From NCBI GenBank assembly GCA_039704465.1, contig JASFAU010000006.1, positions 186,001-250,000 on the forward strand: a DNA stretch of 64,000 nt. Direction: 5' to 3'. The stretch is from Plasmodiophora brassicae (lineage: Eukaryota > Endomyxa > Phytomyxea > Plasmodiophorida > Plasmodiophoridae). The notes beneath the pieces were generated by a model, which was not told the origin of the DNA, ran no database searches, and worked only from the letters and a program-made list of their open reading frames with translations. Position 1 is the stretch's first letter; each line of letters begins with the position of its first letter. Made by a program: the position numbers and the translations under genes. Shown in pieces: positions 39,074-51,765 of the stretch.

Positions 39074-42000
39074 TCAATGAGGACCTCGCAGCTGTGGCAA
39101 GTTGCCATGCCTGCGAATCTGTCAGCGGGCCAGGTCACAGCTACTGACACGTGCCATCCACCCAACCTGGAAACCTGCCGCCTGACTTTGGGCTCTGTCT
39201 TGACAAGCTTGACGTGGTTGCCGGGCGCATACCCCAGTTTGCCATCCAAGTCAACCTGGAACCATCCATCCGGCAGCTTCTGCAACACTGTCATCGTATC
39301 GCCTTTCGCAAACGAGATCTACATCGCAAACATGGGTGAGGCCCATTTGAATCTGGAGGCGCTGAACGAAACCGAGAACCTCAGAAGAATCGGCAGCCTT
39401 GAAGTCATAAAGCGCGACAGCAGTATCGAGAGCAGCAGCGTTAGCATTGACAGGTCCCTCACTACCTTTCGGCGTGAACGCTGTGATGCCTGGACTGTTC
39501 GACAAAGTCTTCTGCAGCCCGCGCTTCTCTGGCTGCAGAGTTGACTGGCGGGCATGGCTCTCTCGGCGCTTCGCCTCGACCTGCTTTGCCGACACGACTG
39601 GAATCTTGCCGACGCGAACCTTCAGAGTCGTGTTGACAGGGTCGAAGACGACATCCTCGCCGACAGAGGGGTCCGATTCGAACAGAATCTCGCGAACCTG
39701 GTGGTTCTTCGTGCTGTACTCGATGCGAGAATTGAACTGGACCTCGAGGGCCACCTTCTTCATCGCCATGAACTGATCGGAAAGCGCAGTAATGAATTCG
39801 GTCTTTCGCTCGCAGGAGTACACGTAATCGTATTCGCCGCTGACATGAATAACCATAACGTTATCGGACAGTGGGCTCACGCTGATAGCTACAGCAGGGT
39901 ACTCAGCAGGCACCCTCGCATGCACCGTGCATCGTCGTACCTGTGATGTCGGACAGATGGATTCGTCGCTTGAATTTGAACTTGGACGTGAGGTTGAATA
40001 TGAAGGTTTCGGACAGCAGCAGGAGCCGGTTCTGCATTTTGAGTCGCCGATTGATCTTCAGGACTTTGTCGAAGAACAATATCCGGCTGACTCCGTTCTT
40101 CTGCAACAGCGATTGCACATGAGGTTCTGTCGCCCCGCCTTCGTAATCTGGAAGAGCGAGTCAAACGTCTGTTATAAGTGAAGCGCAGCGCAGCGCGAAA
40201 TCAATGACCTCCAAAGAAAGGCCGACTGAACGATTTGAGACGTCGCATCTTGCGGTCGCCAAACAATCCGATCGCCCGTTCTCGGAGCTCCTTGTAGTAC
40301 TTTCGCGCAATCCAGGAGCGATAAACCTTCTGAATCATCGTCGCTAGGTCGTGAAGGCGACGGTTCCGCAGCTCTTCGAGCGTGAACAGCGATATGGGCT
40401 CACGGATGAAGACTTTGGTCTTCCCCATTACGTACTGGGAGTTCTCGAGCAGTTTCATTTCTGCACGCGACCGGCTTGTCAGATGGGAACACAGGGGCAA
40501 GCCACGAACATCCTTGGTACCCGTCAGAATTTCACGAACCCCACCGCTAATATGGTCACCGTTCCAGGTTGGCCACGTCGCAGGCGATAGCATCTTGTAC
40601 CGATTCAGGAACCTCTCGAATTCCATTCGGTAGGCGAAACCGGCACGTCGAACGCGAACGTTCTCGAGCAACCCGAGATACTTAATCTGATGCAGGACCA
40701 TGGCATCGTCGACAAATGCTGTGTGTGACCGTCTTTAGCAATAGCCAGCCAACGCATTGCCGACATAGACGAACCCGGTCGCTTCTCGTCATTCGGCTTG
40801 ATGCATCGAATGTAATGAGGTTCGCATTTGTTCAGCTTGTCAGAAAGCTGATTCACTTGTATCCGGAATTGTGATCCAGCCTGTAAATCCGCATGCAGAT
40901 CAGACGCGTGCGTAAGCATTGAGGCAGATCCGACTAACCGTCAGAGGGCGTTTCTGGTTAACAGCAACACCCTCGCCTGCAGGAAACATCTCACGACAAA
41001 TATCGAGGCTGCAATGCTCGCCAAGCTCCAGCAGGTCGGACCACGCCAAGTCCTGTCCAGCAGATCAGGCACTTGATGGCGTCAGACAGGACCGCTTAAC
41101 GCCCACCTTATTCTTAATAAGGAAAAGGTCTGCATTGTACGTGACGTTTCCTGCGTAATGGGCGATCGTGAACGACGTCCCAAGTTGCTTGGGCGTCGAC
41201 CAATGCTTATGGCTGCTGAATGCGTCCAACAGGGACTTCTGGAAGGTGGAGACGTCGCCCTTGGGGACGACACACGCTTCGTCCAGGTATGCGAGAATTC
41301 CTGCAGCCGGAGGCACAGTTCAGCACACGAAAACGATACCGCTCTGCTCTCCCGTGTGTAGGTACCGTAGGGTTTCTTCTCAATCAGGTCGACAACGACC
41401 TTGTTGTCGAAGTAGTCGATATGCTGCCATGATATCCCTTCGGCATCATATTCGGCTTGTTCCGCTTGCAACGTTCGAGCGATAAACACCTGCTGAAGCT
41501 TCTCGTTCGCGTAATTAATGCACATCTACAAAGGCAGCCCGAAATCAGTCTATCGCAGCCTCTGGACACGAATCGCCCATGCTACCCACTCACCTGCTCA
41601 AAGGAGTTGTAGTCGAATATTTCGAAACCATAGATATCTGCCAAGCACGTAATCAGGTGAGCAGGTCGAGGAGAGAACGCCTTAACAAGTCGCACCAAGA
41701 ATGCCAATCTTTGCGACAGCTTGCGCTTTCGGTGCAATCGTATCGTTAATTCGACGGACGATCCATTGGAACAGTCTATCGTAAACGAGTTTGGCGAACG
41801 CGTCCCGCGTAAAATTACCTGAGCACGCAGCAGTTACTCATTACTCTCAAATAGGAGAAGTGAACGGGAAATGAACGACAGCATACCTTGCTCGAGATCA
41901 AGAGGTTTGGAAATAGACGCCTCCTTCCCTGCATTGACCGATCGAAACAGGAACGCTTTTCTGTACGACATGCATGAGACGCAAAGCAATCAGTCGATTG

Positions 42001-43220
42001 CGTCAGGTTATACCTCAGATCTGCTTCGCTGCATTTCAGAAGCTCTGCGACCTTTTTAACGGCGCCGTCCTTGTCGTCGATGGTGATCAAGGCGCCGTTA
42101 GAGCCGGTCGGTTTCTCAGCTGCCTTCGTGAACTCGATCTGTCCGAGCCAAAGGACCGCGCTCACGATACGAAGAATTTCACTGACAGTTTCAGCGGGGA
42201 TGTCCATTGCCGCGAGACTCGCTGTTAACGCAGCCAGAGCGATCAGGTCTACCACCTTCCCCCGGAGACATTGCGGTGTGCCCTTACACAGCGTCATTTT
42301 GAACTCATCCTTGTCGTTGTAGCCTTTCACGACCGTGGACCCGGACGCTTTCAAGAAATTGAAGTATTCGGGATCCTCCACGAAGTACTGGGATTTGACA
42401 GTGGCGTTTGCTCCACGTGTCAGCTGGTAGAAGATGTGGAAGGATCGTTCCCCGGCGCCCGTCTGAACAATCCGTGACTTCTCCAACAGGAAGTTCGAGA
42501 TCGACCCGCCAATGGGATCGCTCTGGAAATTGAACGAGATCTGGACCACAATGAGCCGTCGGGCATTATCGCCTGTGCGGGGGCCCTCGATCATACCTCC
42601 ATATACTTTCCGAACCGGGACGAATTCGTATTTCGCCTAGTTGCAGCATTGCCGAAAGCCTCCAGCACGGACGACGTTTGCAGGATCTGATCCTTGATAC
42701 GCTGAATGTCGCTCACGTTCGAAGAAACAGCAGCAATGTACTGGTAAAGCCACGTCAGTGGTCATCTGCAGACAGAGGCGGCGATCGCGGGTACTAGACC
42801 TGCATGAACAATTTGCTGGCTTCCGTCTTGCCAGCACCACTCTCTCCCGATATGATCACACACTGATCCGTGTGGTTGTTCCGCAGAGCGTTAATGGCGT
42901 CTTCCGCCAGAGCGTAAATGTGAGGTGGTAACTCGTACATGTACCTGGCACGATGGCGGATACTCAGAAGGAACGCCATGGGCCAATACCGTAGGGAGCA
43001 GGGACCTTCCGCGGTACTTGGAAATGTAGGCGTCGCCGTACAGGCTGAGTTGCTTGAACGGGTTGACGCTGAGCAGAACGGACCCGATGTACGTGTAGAT
43101 CTCATTGGACGCATGCCGGCTCTTCAACGTCGACAGGATATTGTTCTCATCGATCGTCGTCAGCAGGACAAGGTCGCTGACGGCCTGCTTCGAGTACAGG
43201 TGACTCGACGTCACCGTCAT
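39074..43220 (-). CDS. class I myosin with TH1 and SH3 domains
   Basis: An actin-based motor for membrane-cytoskeleton linkage and endocytosis, split by many introns. From the ATG at 43220 ([20 protein letters not shown]) the motor contains [21 protein letters not shown]-loop [18 protein letters not shown] near 42830, switch [33 protein letters not shown], switch [17 protein letters not shown] near 41620, and actin-binding [20 protein letters not shown]. One IQ motif ([20 protein letters not shown]) follows, then a TH1 domain ([39 protein letters not shown]) and an SH3 ([40 protein letters not shown]). The final splice gives a basic tail with the stop at 39074. This is a long-tail class I layout, lacking the Pro-rich TH2 region. 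Confidence 0.92.
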
Positions 43221-43754
43221 CCCTCGGGTCGCTTCGCGCTGACCGTGCCCGACTTCACACACTGCTCGCTGTCGTACGGTACGTCGCAGCGCAGCCCCTC
43301 CCTGTCACGTCTGCTGCCCCGGCCGCTCCCTCAGCATCTGCCGCAGCAACTGCCACGATCGAGCCGGACCCGCACGAGTTCCAGACGAGCCACGGCTGAC
43401 TTTCGGCAGGCGTCGTCTAAAAGCGGCGTCGGACACCAATTTAGACGGCGTCGCCCATCCCGATGGGGGCCCGGCGGCGGACAGCAGTTGGAAGTAGTAT
43501 CGCAATTTTTCGGACTGTCGCGCTTTGAGCGACAATGCCGCAGCTTCGGCGCCGAGTACGTGACGTGGGGCACGCCTACTTAGCGCAGCGCTATGCAGGT
43601 ACTACGTATATGCTGCCACTGCAGAGGTCGGGATTGCCAGCTGGTTTTTTCGACACGGGCGCGCCAAATAGCGAGACCGTTATTTTCCAGCGTCAGGGTT
43701 GATTGGCCGCGAATGGGTCAGGGCAGGTGGTGACGGCAGCGCTGGTGGTGGTGG

Positions 43755-46086
43755 ATGGCGCTGAAGTCTGAGCGTCGCCGGCCGGTCCGGTACACGCGAG
43801 GCGACGCGTTCGGCTACAGTGACGATATCGGCTATCACCGCGGTTCGTCGCCCGTGATGGCGTACCGGGACCGTGAGCCACTTCGCAGAGAGGAACGAGC
43901 TCCCATGGCACAGGGCATTCAGGGCGCCCAGATTGTCCCCCGGCCGAGGCACAGTACGCACATGAATCTATGGCAACGTTCGTAGCACCAGGGTGACACG
44001 GCCGTCGTTATGCAGGACCCGTTTCTGTGTCGATCGCGTCTCGCATCAACAGGTTTCGGTTAGCGCCACCGACGGCACCAGAAGAGCGGAATACCGATGC
44101 CGCTGAACCGCCTCGTGATGTCAAACCGTTTTGGTGGAAATCCGATCAGGACCAGACGACAGACTCGCCGGTGTCCCGCCCTGTCCCAGATAGTGCTGAG
44201 CCCAGCAAACCCATTGACAGAACGGTAGGATTGTCCCTTTACGGAACGCCTCCTGGTAATCGTCGAGGTTTGAGTCGTTTATCAGAGCACGCCATTCCCA
44301 GTCAAAACGACGACGTGGAGTCGAGTATCGACCCACAAGACGACGGCGTCCTCGCCGAAGAGTCGCGTGCATCGACCATCGTCTCCCGTTTCAACACAGC
44401 TCGACCAGCAACACGATCAGAGGGAACGACCACGTTCAGCTTCGCCTCCATCTCCATCGCGTTGTCCAACTCGCCCAGAATCGGCACGTCCCTCAAATCT
44501 GAACTCTGCACGGGCGACATTATCTCCAACGCATGGCTTCCGAAAGGTGTCCTCTCCAGCTGCCCAGCAGTCGCGTTCCCTATCGCCTCCATCGATCCCG
44601 AAGCATCGCAAAGAGCCCATCTCCGTGTGTCGGGTGCGATCGCCTCCATCTCCTACTTCAAAGCCGGGGACTCTCCTCCAGATATCACAGCTTTGGCCGT
44701 CCGCACCTATGGAGGACGGTTCATCACCCGCGAGGGGATCATCACCGCCAAAGCGCGCGATTCCCACGCGCGTCAACGTTCCAGATCCAAGCAGGGCTGC
44801 CAACGAACCTGATTTGCCGCAGCCTCAGATCAAGTCGGCCACAGTGCACTCCCTTGTATTTGATTTGGACCCTGGCAGCGACATTCCGCAGCAACAACGT
44901 AATGAAGAATGTTTGACGCCAGGCCTTCACGAAGCCGGCCCGGAACCTCGTCCGGTTCCGGAACCTAATGAACTCGCCACATCCGATCGAGAAGCCGACG
45001 AAATCATCGATGATGATGATGACTCAACGTCATCGTCTGCATGGTACCCAGATACCATGGTCGGTAATGGACGTGCAGTCGAAGCCGACAATGCCGTCCT
45101 GGACAATGTGCCGAAGTCTGGCAAGCCGTCCGACGCCTTGATGTCTGGCCTGCTGTCGTCCAACGAATCTGCGGAATGGGCGGAGAGAAAACTTCACGAA
45201 CTGACCGGCAAGTTTGCCATGGACCATGAAGACCTTGATGACGTTGATGGTGACGAGGTCGAAGATCTTCTTGAGCAGTGGCGCCGCCAGAGAATGTTCG
45301 ATGACGATGTACCTCCTGACAACCCATCCAAAGACCTGTCCGTACAATGTTCGGACGTGACGAGCGTCCAGCGGGCCGATGTATCGACGGCAACGGTCCA
45401 GAACATGGGCATCACCACGGTGGAAACACCTTCAGCTGCCGATCAGTCGACACAGACGGACGTTGCTGGCGCCAACATTGACGATCTCTATTACGGAACT
45501 CATGTCCATGTTGCTGCTCAAGCTGCGGGATCTGCTGAGTCGACATCATCCACTCCTAGTCGCCGGCCACCATCGTCCGTTCCTGCTTGTGGATCCGATG
45601 CACCCTTGCGGTGCGATGGGGAATGTCAGACCGGACTGGATGCTGTTAGCCAGGTAGAAAACCGTTGAGTTTCGCTCGTTATTGCTCCCTCTAACCATTG
45701 GTGCATTGCAGGCTGTAGCCGAACTGTTTGACGCATCGTTGGATGCCAACCCAATTGTCTACTCTGCGAAGCCAGTCTTTCTGGGCGTTTCTGAGCAGGA
45801 GTCCCAATCAAAGCCCGCCCCCGTTAACGGACCGCAGGACACGTCCTCCTCTACTGCTGCTTCAATAAGAACAAGCAGATCGACGAGCCCCGTCAAGCAG
45901 CCGAGCGAAGACCTGTCAAAGACTTTGAACACGGACGTCGTCCTCAGCGAAGAAGACTTCACTCGTATTACCACTGCGCTGGACATAAGTCGGTTCCTGG
46001 ACGATCCAGTCCTGCGACTACTCCTGGACACTGTCCGTTCCATATCGGGCCAGCTCAGCAGGCTTCGAGAAAGTCGCCATGCATAG
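43755..46086 (+). CDS. large disordered hypothetical protein
   Basis: At least four exons from the ATG at 43755 (MALKSERRRPVRYTRGDAFG). An intron ends at GGTTAG near 44052. A second intron of about 55 nt (GTCCTCG...AACACAG) ends near 44400 and moves the reading frame into a Ser/Pro/Arg-rich section (SPPSIPKHRKEPISVCRVRS, SPPSPTSKPGTLL). Acidic stretches (EADEIIDDDDDSTSSSAWYP) and one helical segment (NESAEWAERKLHELTGKFAM) follow. A third intron precedes AVAELFDASLDANPIVYSA, and the end is helical (LSEEDFTRITTALDISRFL). It is mostly low-complexity, and no domain is recognised. It may be a scaffold or cytoskeletal regulator, but that is a guess. Confidence 0.6.
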
Positions 46087-46228
46087 TAAAGTGATACTGT
46101 AAATGTTAATAGACTGTTAATAGACTGTAGCGCATGCGCGTTCTATAGCTAGCCTGATGAAGGGGATATCGTTGATGAAGAGAAGGTAATATATAATAAT
46201 GTTCATTTGATACAGGATGCTTCTGACG

Positions 46229-49200
46229 TCAGGATTTCCTAGAATCATGTCCTCCATAGAAATCCTTGATCAGGTTAACGGCAAGGTCCTGGACAAGAAC
46301 AGCGCCGTCCTCTTTGGCCAGATCTCGTAAGACGTGCTCCAGCCCTTGCTTGTAGCCCATCTGGCTGCGCAGCTTCGGAGCACGAGGCTTCCCGGACCCG
46401 CTCGGATCCACACTTGTGTAACATTCAAACAGCAAACGAATCATCATCAGCAAAGGTTTCTGGATAATTGGTTTGCTTGTACTCAGCCTGTACACGACTT
46501 GGGCAAGAAACGTTCCGGACTGAAAGCGACGTCTCAGAATATACAAACCGAAGAACCTACTCCTACGAACCTGGCCAAGTGCCTTGTTAACAGCCGGGCT
46601 GAGCGAGATTATCTTAGATAACGATCGTAGAATATTGCCGAACACGTTCGGATCTGAATCTGCGAACAACTGCAATCACGTGAGACTAACCACGGCAACA
46701 TACTGCAGGCAAATACCAACCTGGACGAGCTTATGAAGATTATGGTTCTGCTTCAGCACGAGCTCGACTCTCCTCCCTTCTTCAGCAAGCCATACGGCAA
46801 TAGAGTCTATCGCCTATGATTACGAGTTAGATGGTATGCCAGAAACGACTTGTATAGCCTAACGCACCTGCATTTGCCAATAGGGCTGCGTAAGCAGTGT
46901 CAGGTAGAATTGGATACCAGCGTACTTTTTCAGCTCCTGACGAACACGCGCGCTGGTGTGGGCAAATTTACATATCATCGGCAGTGCAAACTGCTTCAGG
47001 TGACTGTCGCCAACGATGTTTCGTTGCAGCAACGGAATAATTCCGCACAGAGCCATCTGTACGAAAACGAATATGTCAACGTTATGCTGATTTTCATGAA
47101 GTTCGGGTCTGCACCTGCTCCTGCCTGCTAGCCTTGATTCGGAACAGGTAATACATAGCCGGCAAGATCTGATTCGTGTAACTGATGACTGGGCTGTCGA
47201 GCAGACTGACCAGTTTGGGGATTGCGCCGAATGCCTCCAGTTCATCGCGGACCTGAACCTGTGACGATGTTAAGCGAACTGAAGCCAGCAGCAGACCGAG
47301 ATCGGCAAGCACCTCCATCGTCATGTGTCGGATAATCTTCAGAACGATGATCACACCGGATTCTGGAAGAATGTCAAGAAGCTTGAGAAGAACGTCGAGT
47401 ACGCCCTTCTTGGCGAGGTATCCTTTAACAACGCCGTCTCCCCGTTCAGCAAATATGAGCATGACTACATCGACAGTCAAACAGGACCGTAGAGTCATAG
47501 ACTACCCGGCCCACCGTTCAAACTTTTGTGGACCAGCTCCAGGTTGGTCGATGAGGCTGAGATTCGAAGAAGGGTCTCGGATAACGGGCGCAATAGGCCA
47601 GCCTTGCAGAAGAGCCTAATAGCGCACAACACGGTAATAAGCACGTAAGGTCGAATATAATAACTGCAGCACACTCTACCGGCAGAAGTCATTTTTCGGG
47701 TTGGTAGGCGTGTCGAACACAAACTGAATGCATTCGACCCCAGTGACAATCAGTGTGAGTTCTTGGTCGTTCAAAGGTGCATTCGATGCAGACGGTTCGC
47801 TCGGGCTCAACGTTACAAGCGACACAAGACAGTTCAAACCGCCGCATGCGATGAAAATTTGCCTTGTCAGATTCGGAGCTGACGGATTCTATGCACAATG
47901 TGAGACACACAACAATAGGAGGACGTCAAACATGCCTTATCATCCCGCCCCTTGCTTGGAGCCGAGCAGAACATGCGAACGTATTGAGCGATCTGGCATC
48001 TCAGACTTAACGGTACCTGGTAACAGGTAAGGCCAAGAATCATTGACGCTTCGTATCACCGACCCTCTTATCGACCAGCTGTACTATGATGGGAATGATT
48101 CCAACCAGACAAAGTGACTGTTGGACCCGAGGACTCTGTTCCATGATCTGCAGTACAAGCTGAAGCAGCTGTGCAAGCAGCTCAACCCGGTCGGATCCGC
48201 TGCGTCCTTTTTCGTTGATCACCTACCAAACGCCTTAGCATTGGGTCCTCGTGGACCACAGCGGAAAGCACCTCATTGATGTCAATAATGTCTAGAAGAG
48301 GGATAACGCCTTGTGAAACAACTAGAGAGTCTATCTGAGAGGGATGTTTGCGAAACACAGATCGCAGAGATTCAATTGTGGCAAGCAATGGAGCAGTCTG
48401 GAGAAAATGGTCAGCGTTTGACAAATGGAAACTGAACTACCACAAGCCTTACAGGGGCATTTCGGCTCCCCACTGCGGTAATTAAGCCTGCAAGCAGATT
48501 ATGGACCTCTTCTGCCAGCTTTGCGTCTTGGTCTCCGACTAGATCGACTTCGTCGAAACCATCAAAAGCGTCGTGGGCATCCTCCGCGTTAGCGTCCCAA
48601 ACACCTGTTGCAGCTGCTTAGTAACGCAAGAACCAGTCAATCATGCCGGTGCTAACGATTCTTCCGCCGCTCAACGACGCTCAGATCAATGTCAAGGGCA
48701 CCATCGTCATGTTCATTCTCGACTTCGGCAGGGGGGAGAAATTCGTCTTCGTCATCTGTCTCAACCCAGCCGTCAAGAACATGGGCGCCGGTCTGGGCAA
48801 TAGTTACATCATCTCCTGAGAATATCGTCAGCATTCGAAGACGAATGTGCAACAACGTACTCACCAGTCGATGACATATCACTAAACCCGTCATCATTGA
48901 CAAGACCTTGGGCGGCTTCAGGATTAGGAACCGGAGTACCAAACGCTTGCCGGGCAATGAGGCGCTCCGCCATCTGGGCAGGGATGAACCCTGATTTGAG
49001 CCGCATTGTAGCAATGTTGATCTCGTCTGGGTGAACGATCGCGTTGGAATCCAACCCTTGTGCTTCTTCCGTTGCGAGCTCTGACCCTAGTTTGAATGAC
49101 ATCCAATCACAAACGTAGAAAACGTTCTACCTGCATCCCAGTCTTCGGCGGATTCTTCATCTTCGCGTTCAGATCGGGTCTGAGGCTTTCATGGCTGAGT

Positions 49201-50450
49201 GCGATGATAATCAATTGTTGAATCCGAAAGAGCTTACTTTCGGTTTGGTCTGTGCCGATGCAGCGGTAGCCGCCTGCTCTGCAATCTCGTTGCGCAGGTC
49301 GCCTTTGTACATCCGGATTGTCTGCTGGACTACCTCGTCAAATTCGGTATTGGAATCCGCGACGACTGCAAGGTTCGTTTCCGCATTGACAATAATGTCG
49401 GAGTGCTCTGGGCTTCGAAGCCAAGGGTGCTTCAGCAAATCTTCCGCCTTGCTCCTCATATTGGGATCCTTCTGGAAGCATAACAGGAGGAAGTCCTCTA
49501 GTGCAGGTGACGCCCCTACAATTTGGTTAGCACAGTTACGAAAGCAATGCAAATATAAACGGACGCACCTGCAGGAAGTGGCGGGTGCTCATCTTGGACA
49601 ATTCGAAACAGCGCTGGCATAGGTTGTAGATCAAAGTACGGCGGCGACCCTGTCAGCAGCTCGATGATTGTGCAACCGACAGACCTGGAAACGACAAACA
49701 TAAGGAACGGCCAAGTCAACTAAACGGGCACTTTCGACCAGATATCGCATGCGGTACTCTGCGAGCCCGACATTTCAATGATTTCGGGTGCCATCCAATA
49801 GGGCTACAGGGACACGGGAATAAGAGACTGAAACGACACTCCCGTACATGACATTACCGTGCCGACAACAGAATCAGACTTCTGAGAGTCGTTAATCTTT
49901 GTAGCGACACCAAAGTCGGCGAGCTTAACTAGGCCTTCTTTGGTCGCCAAAATGTTTGCGCCTTTGATATCTCTGACAAGAGCATCAGGGGTGCATGACG
50001 AAACCGCAGCAATACTGGGGACGGTACCGATGAATAACACCCTGTGCATGTAGAAAATCAAGGCCTTTCAGGACTTGAGATATATAAATGGCCACAAGCG
50101 TTTCAGGAAACCCGCCGCCGAACTTCTTAACGAGGTTGGCGAGCGACCCATTCTCAACGTACTCGATGACGATGTGTAGCGCAGATTCAGTCCGGATAGT
50201 ATCTATGTACTTGACAATATTGGGGTGTTTCAGTTTCTTCAGCAGCTGGATCTCGGTCTGCGAACAGTAATCGATATTTGCATTGGACATGGACGTACGA
50301 CAAGCTCACTTCAATGGAAACAAGCTCGTCTTTCGGAATATTATCCAGCTTGACGGTTTTGATGGCGACGGTAACTCCCGTTTGCATGTTCAGACCTCTG
50401 TAGACGGAACCGAAGGCCCCTTTCCCAATACATTCCCCCAAGTGCTGTGG
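46229..50450 (-). CDS. MAP3K-epsilon / Cdc7 (SepH)-type kinase with armadillo repeats
   Basis: An N-terminal STE-type kinase with a long ARM-repeat tail, many introns. Kinase blocks: [149 protein letters not shown] and [17 protein letters not shown]. These match plant MAP3K-epsilon and fungal SepH/Cdc7, which act in septation and cytokinesis. Downstream are helical ARM-type repeats such as [20 protein letters not shown] and [20 protein letters not shown], ending [15 protein letters not shown] at 46229. The start codon is not fixed; the exon may extend to about 50500-50600. Confidence 0.88.
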
Positions 50451-50609
50451 CCCATGTTCAGTGCATCTATGGCACAGCTGTCGTGCCTGGACAGGTTTAC
50501 ATATGGCCCCAAATCCGAGTCTGACGTTGACATATCTGGAGAAGGTCTGTGCTTGTGACCTCCGGCAGCAGGACCGGCATCATGATCCCGCGAAGTGCCC
50601 ATTGGCATT

Positions 50610-51268
50610 CAAAGCCACGGGACGCGTCGTCTTGAAATTTGATCAGGAGACCGCAGCCACACTCATGCAAAAAATCGCATCCCAGCCCGAGCGTCAAAAT
50701 TTCGGGTTGGACCGTCGGATCGCCATCGGGGGCTGGGCGGGGGCTATCGAAGCCTGCACCTGTTTTCGTATGCAGCACGTTTGACCTGGAGCCTAATGAC
50801 AGATTATAGCGCTTGGGTCTCTGCGGTATCGCTGAAGTAATTTGCCCGTTCAGAAGTCTTCGCGATACGCGTTTTTGCCGACGGTGTGCAACCCGTGCCC
50901 CATCTTGGTATCGAAACAGTTGCCAGACCAATTGCATATCGCAACACCAAACATATGGCACATCGCCACGCCAGGCAGTTTACAAATCGTCAGTTCGAAG
51001 TGAGAAGCGTTACAAGACCGGAGCTGCATGACAACTAACAAACATGTTGACTTCAACTGTGGGGCCACACGTCATCGTAGGCAAGAGCGCAAACGCTTTA
51101 TTGTATCTACATTTACATAACACCAAATGTGTCATTATCTCATTCCCAATTTCGAAGCCGAGTGGCGTTTGGTCTGTTCAGTAATCGGGAGGAAGACCGC
51201 CGGGAACAGTATGCTGATGTCGCCTTTTTACCGGGTGATCGCCGAAGCACCGATTAGCTGCCCTGCCT
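50610..51268. other. intergenic or mobile-element flank
   Basis: About 650 bp upstream of the MAP3K gene and left of the transposase fragment. No supportable gene: open frames on both strands conflict and contain no domain. It may hold the kinase promoter and the remnant of the element to which the 51269-51765 fragment belonged. Confidence 0.4.
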
Positions 51269-51765
51269 GCTCACCTTCAAGCCCATAAGGCACCAGAGTT
51301 TGTCGATTGCATGAAGTCGTTGGGCGAAATCGTGCTGTTTCCGCCAAACATTACTTATATGTTGCAACCGGGTATGTATTTCGTTCACCTTGATTATTGC
51401 ATGCTAATTGTCGTTGACAGTCGATGCCGGCGCGGGCAGGATGATGAAATACTTCATAGCATCGCGGCTGGATTATCAGATGGACAATGACGCTGCGTTC
51501 TCATCGAAATGGTTAGGGGGAAAATTCACGGCTCCCGAGCGTCGCATCCTCATTACCAAATGGGTGGGTGAAGCTTGGGAGCAGTTCTGGCAAGCGGGGT
51601 ACATTCGTAAGTACTTCGAGAAGACCGGTTGCCTACTTGGGACGGTTGGTGCGAATCCCAGTAGGATCAAGATCCAGGGTCTTGATGATTACCAGTTTAT
51701 GGCAACCGTCCCGTTTGTCATCAACGTCGACGATGAAACACATTCCGAAAGCAGCGACGGCAGTA
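51269..51765 (+). pseudogene. inverted, diverged fragment of pogo transposase C-terminus
   Basis: About 497 bp that repeat, in opposite orientation, the segment 52440-51945 of the neighbouring pogo element: HKAPEFVDCMKSLGEIVLFP, the intron, then DAGAGRMMKYFIASRLDYQM and onward to ETHSESSDGS. It differs by several substitutions and a small insertion (INVDDETHSE here, INDETHSE in the element). It begins abruptly and ends exactly at the TA that borders the full element. It is part of another, older copy that has lost its 5' half and its terminus. Confidence 0.75.

Noticed and set aside
43305..43583. Extra 5' exon or separate small gene upstream of myosin I
   Set aside because: Frames on both strands are Arg/Ser/Pro-rich and conflicting; the ATG at 43220 gives a normal myosin start.
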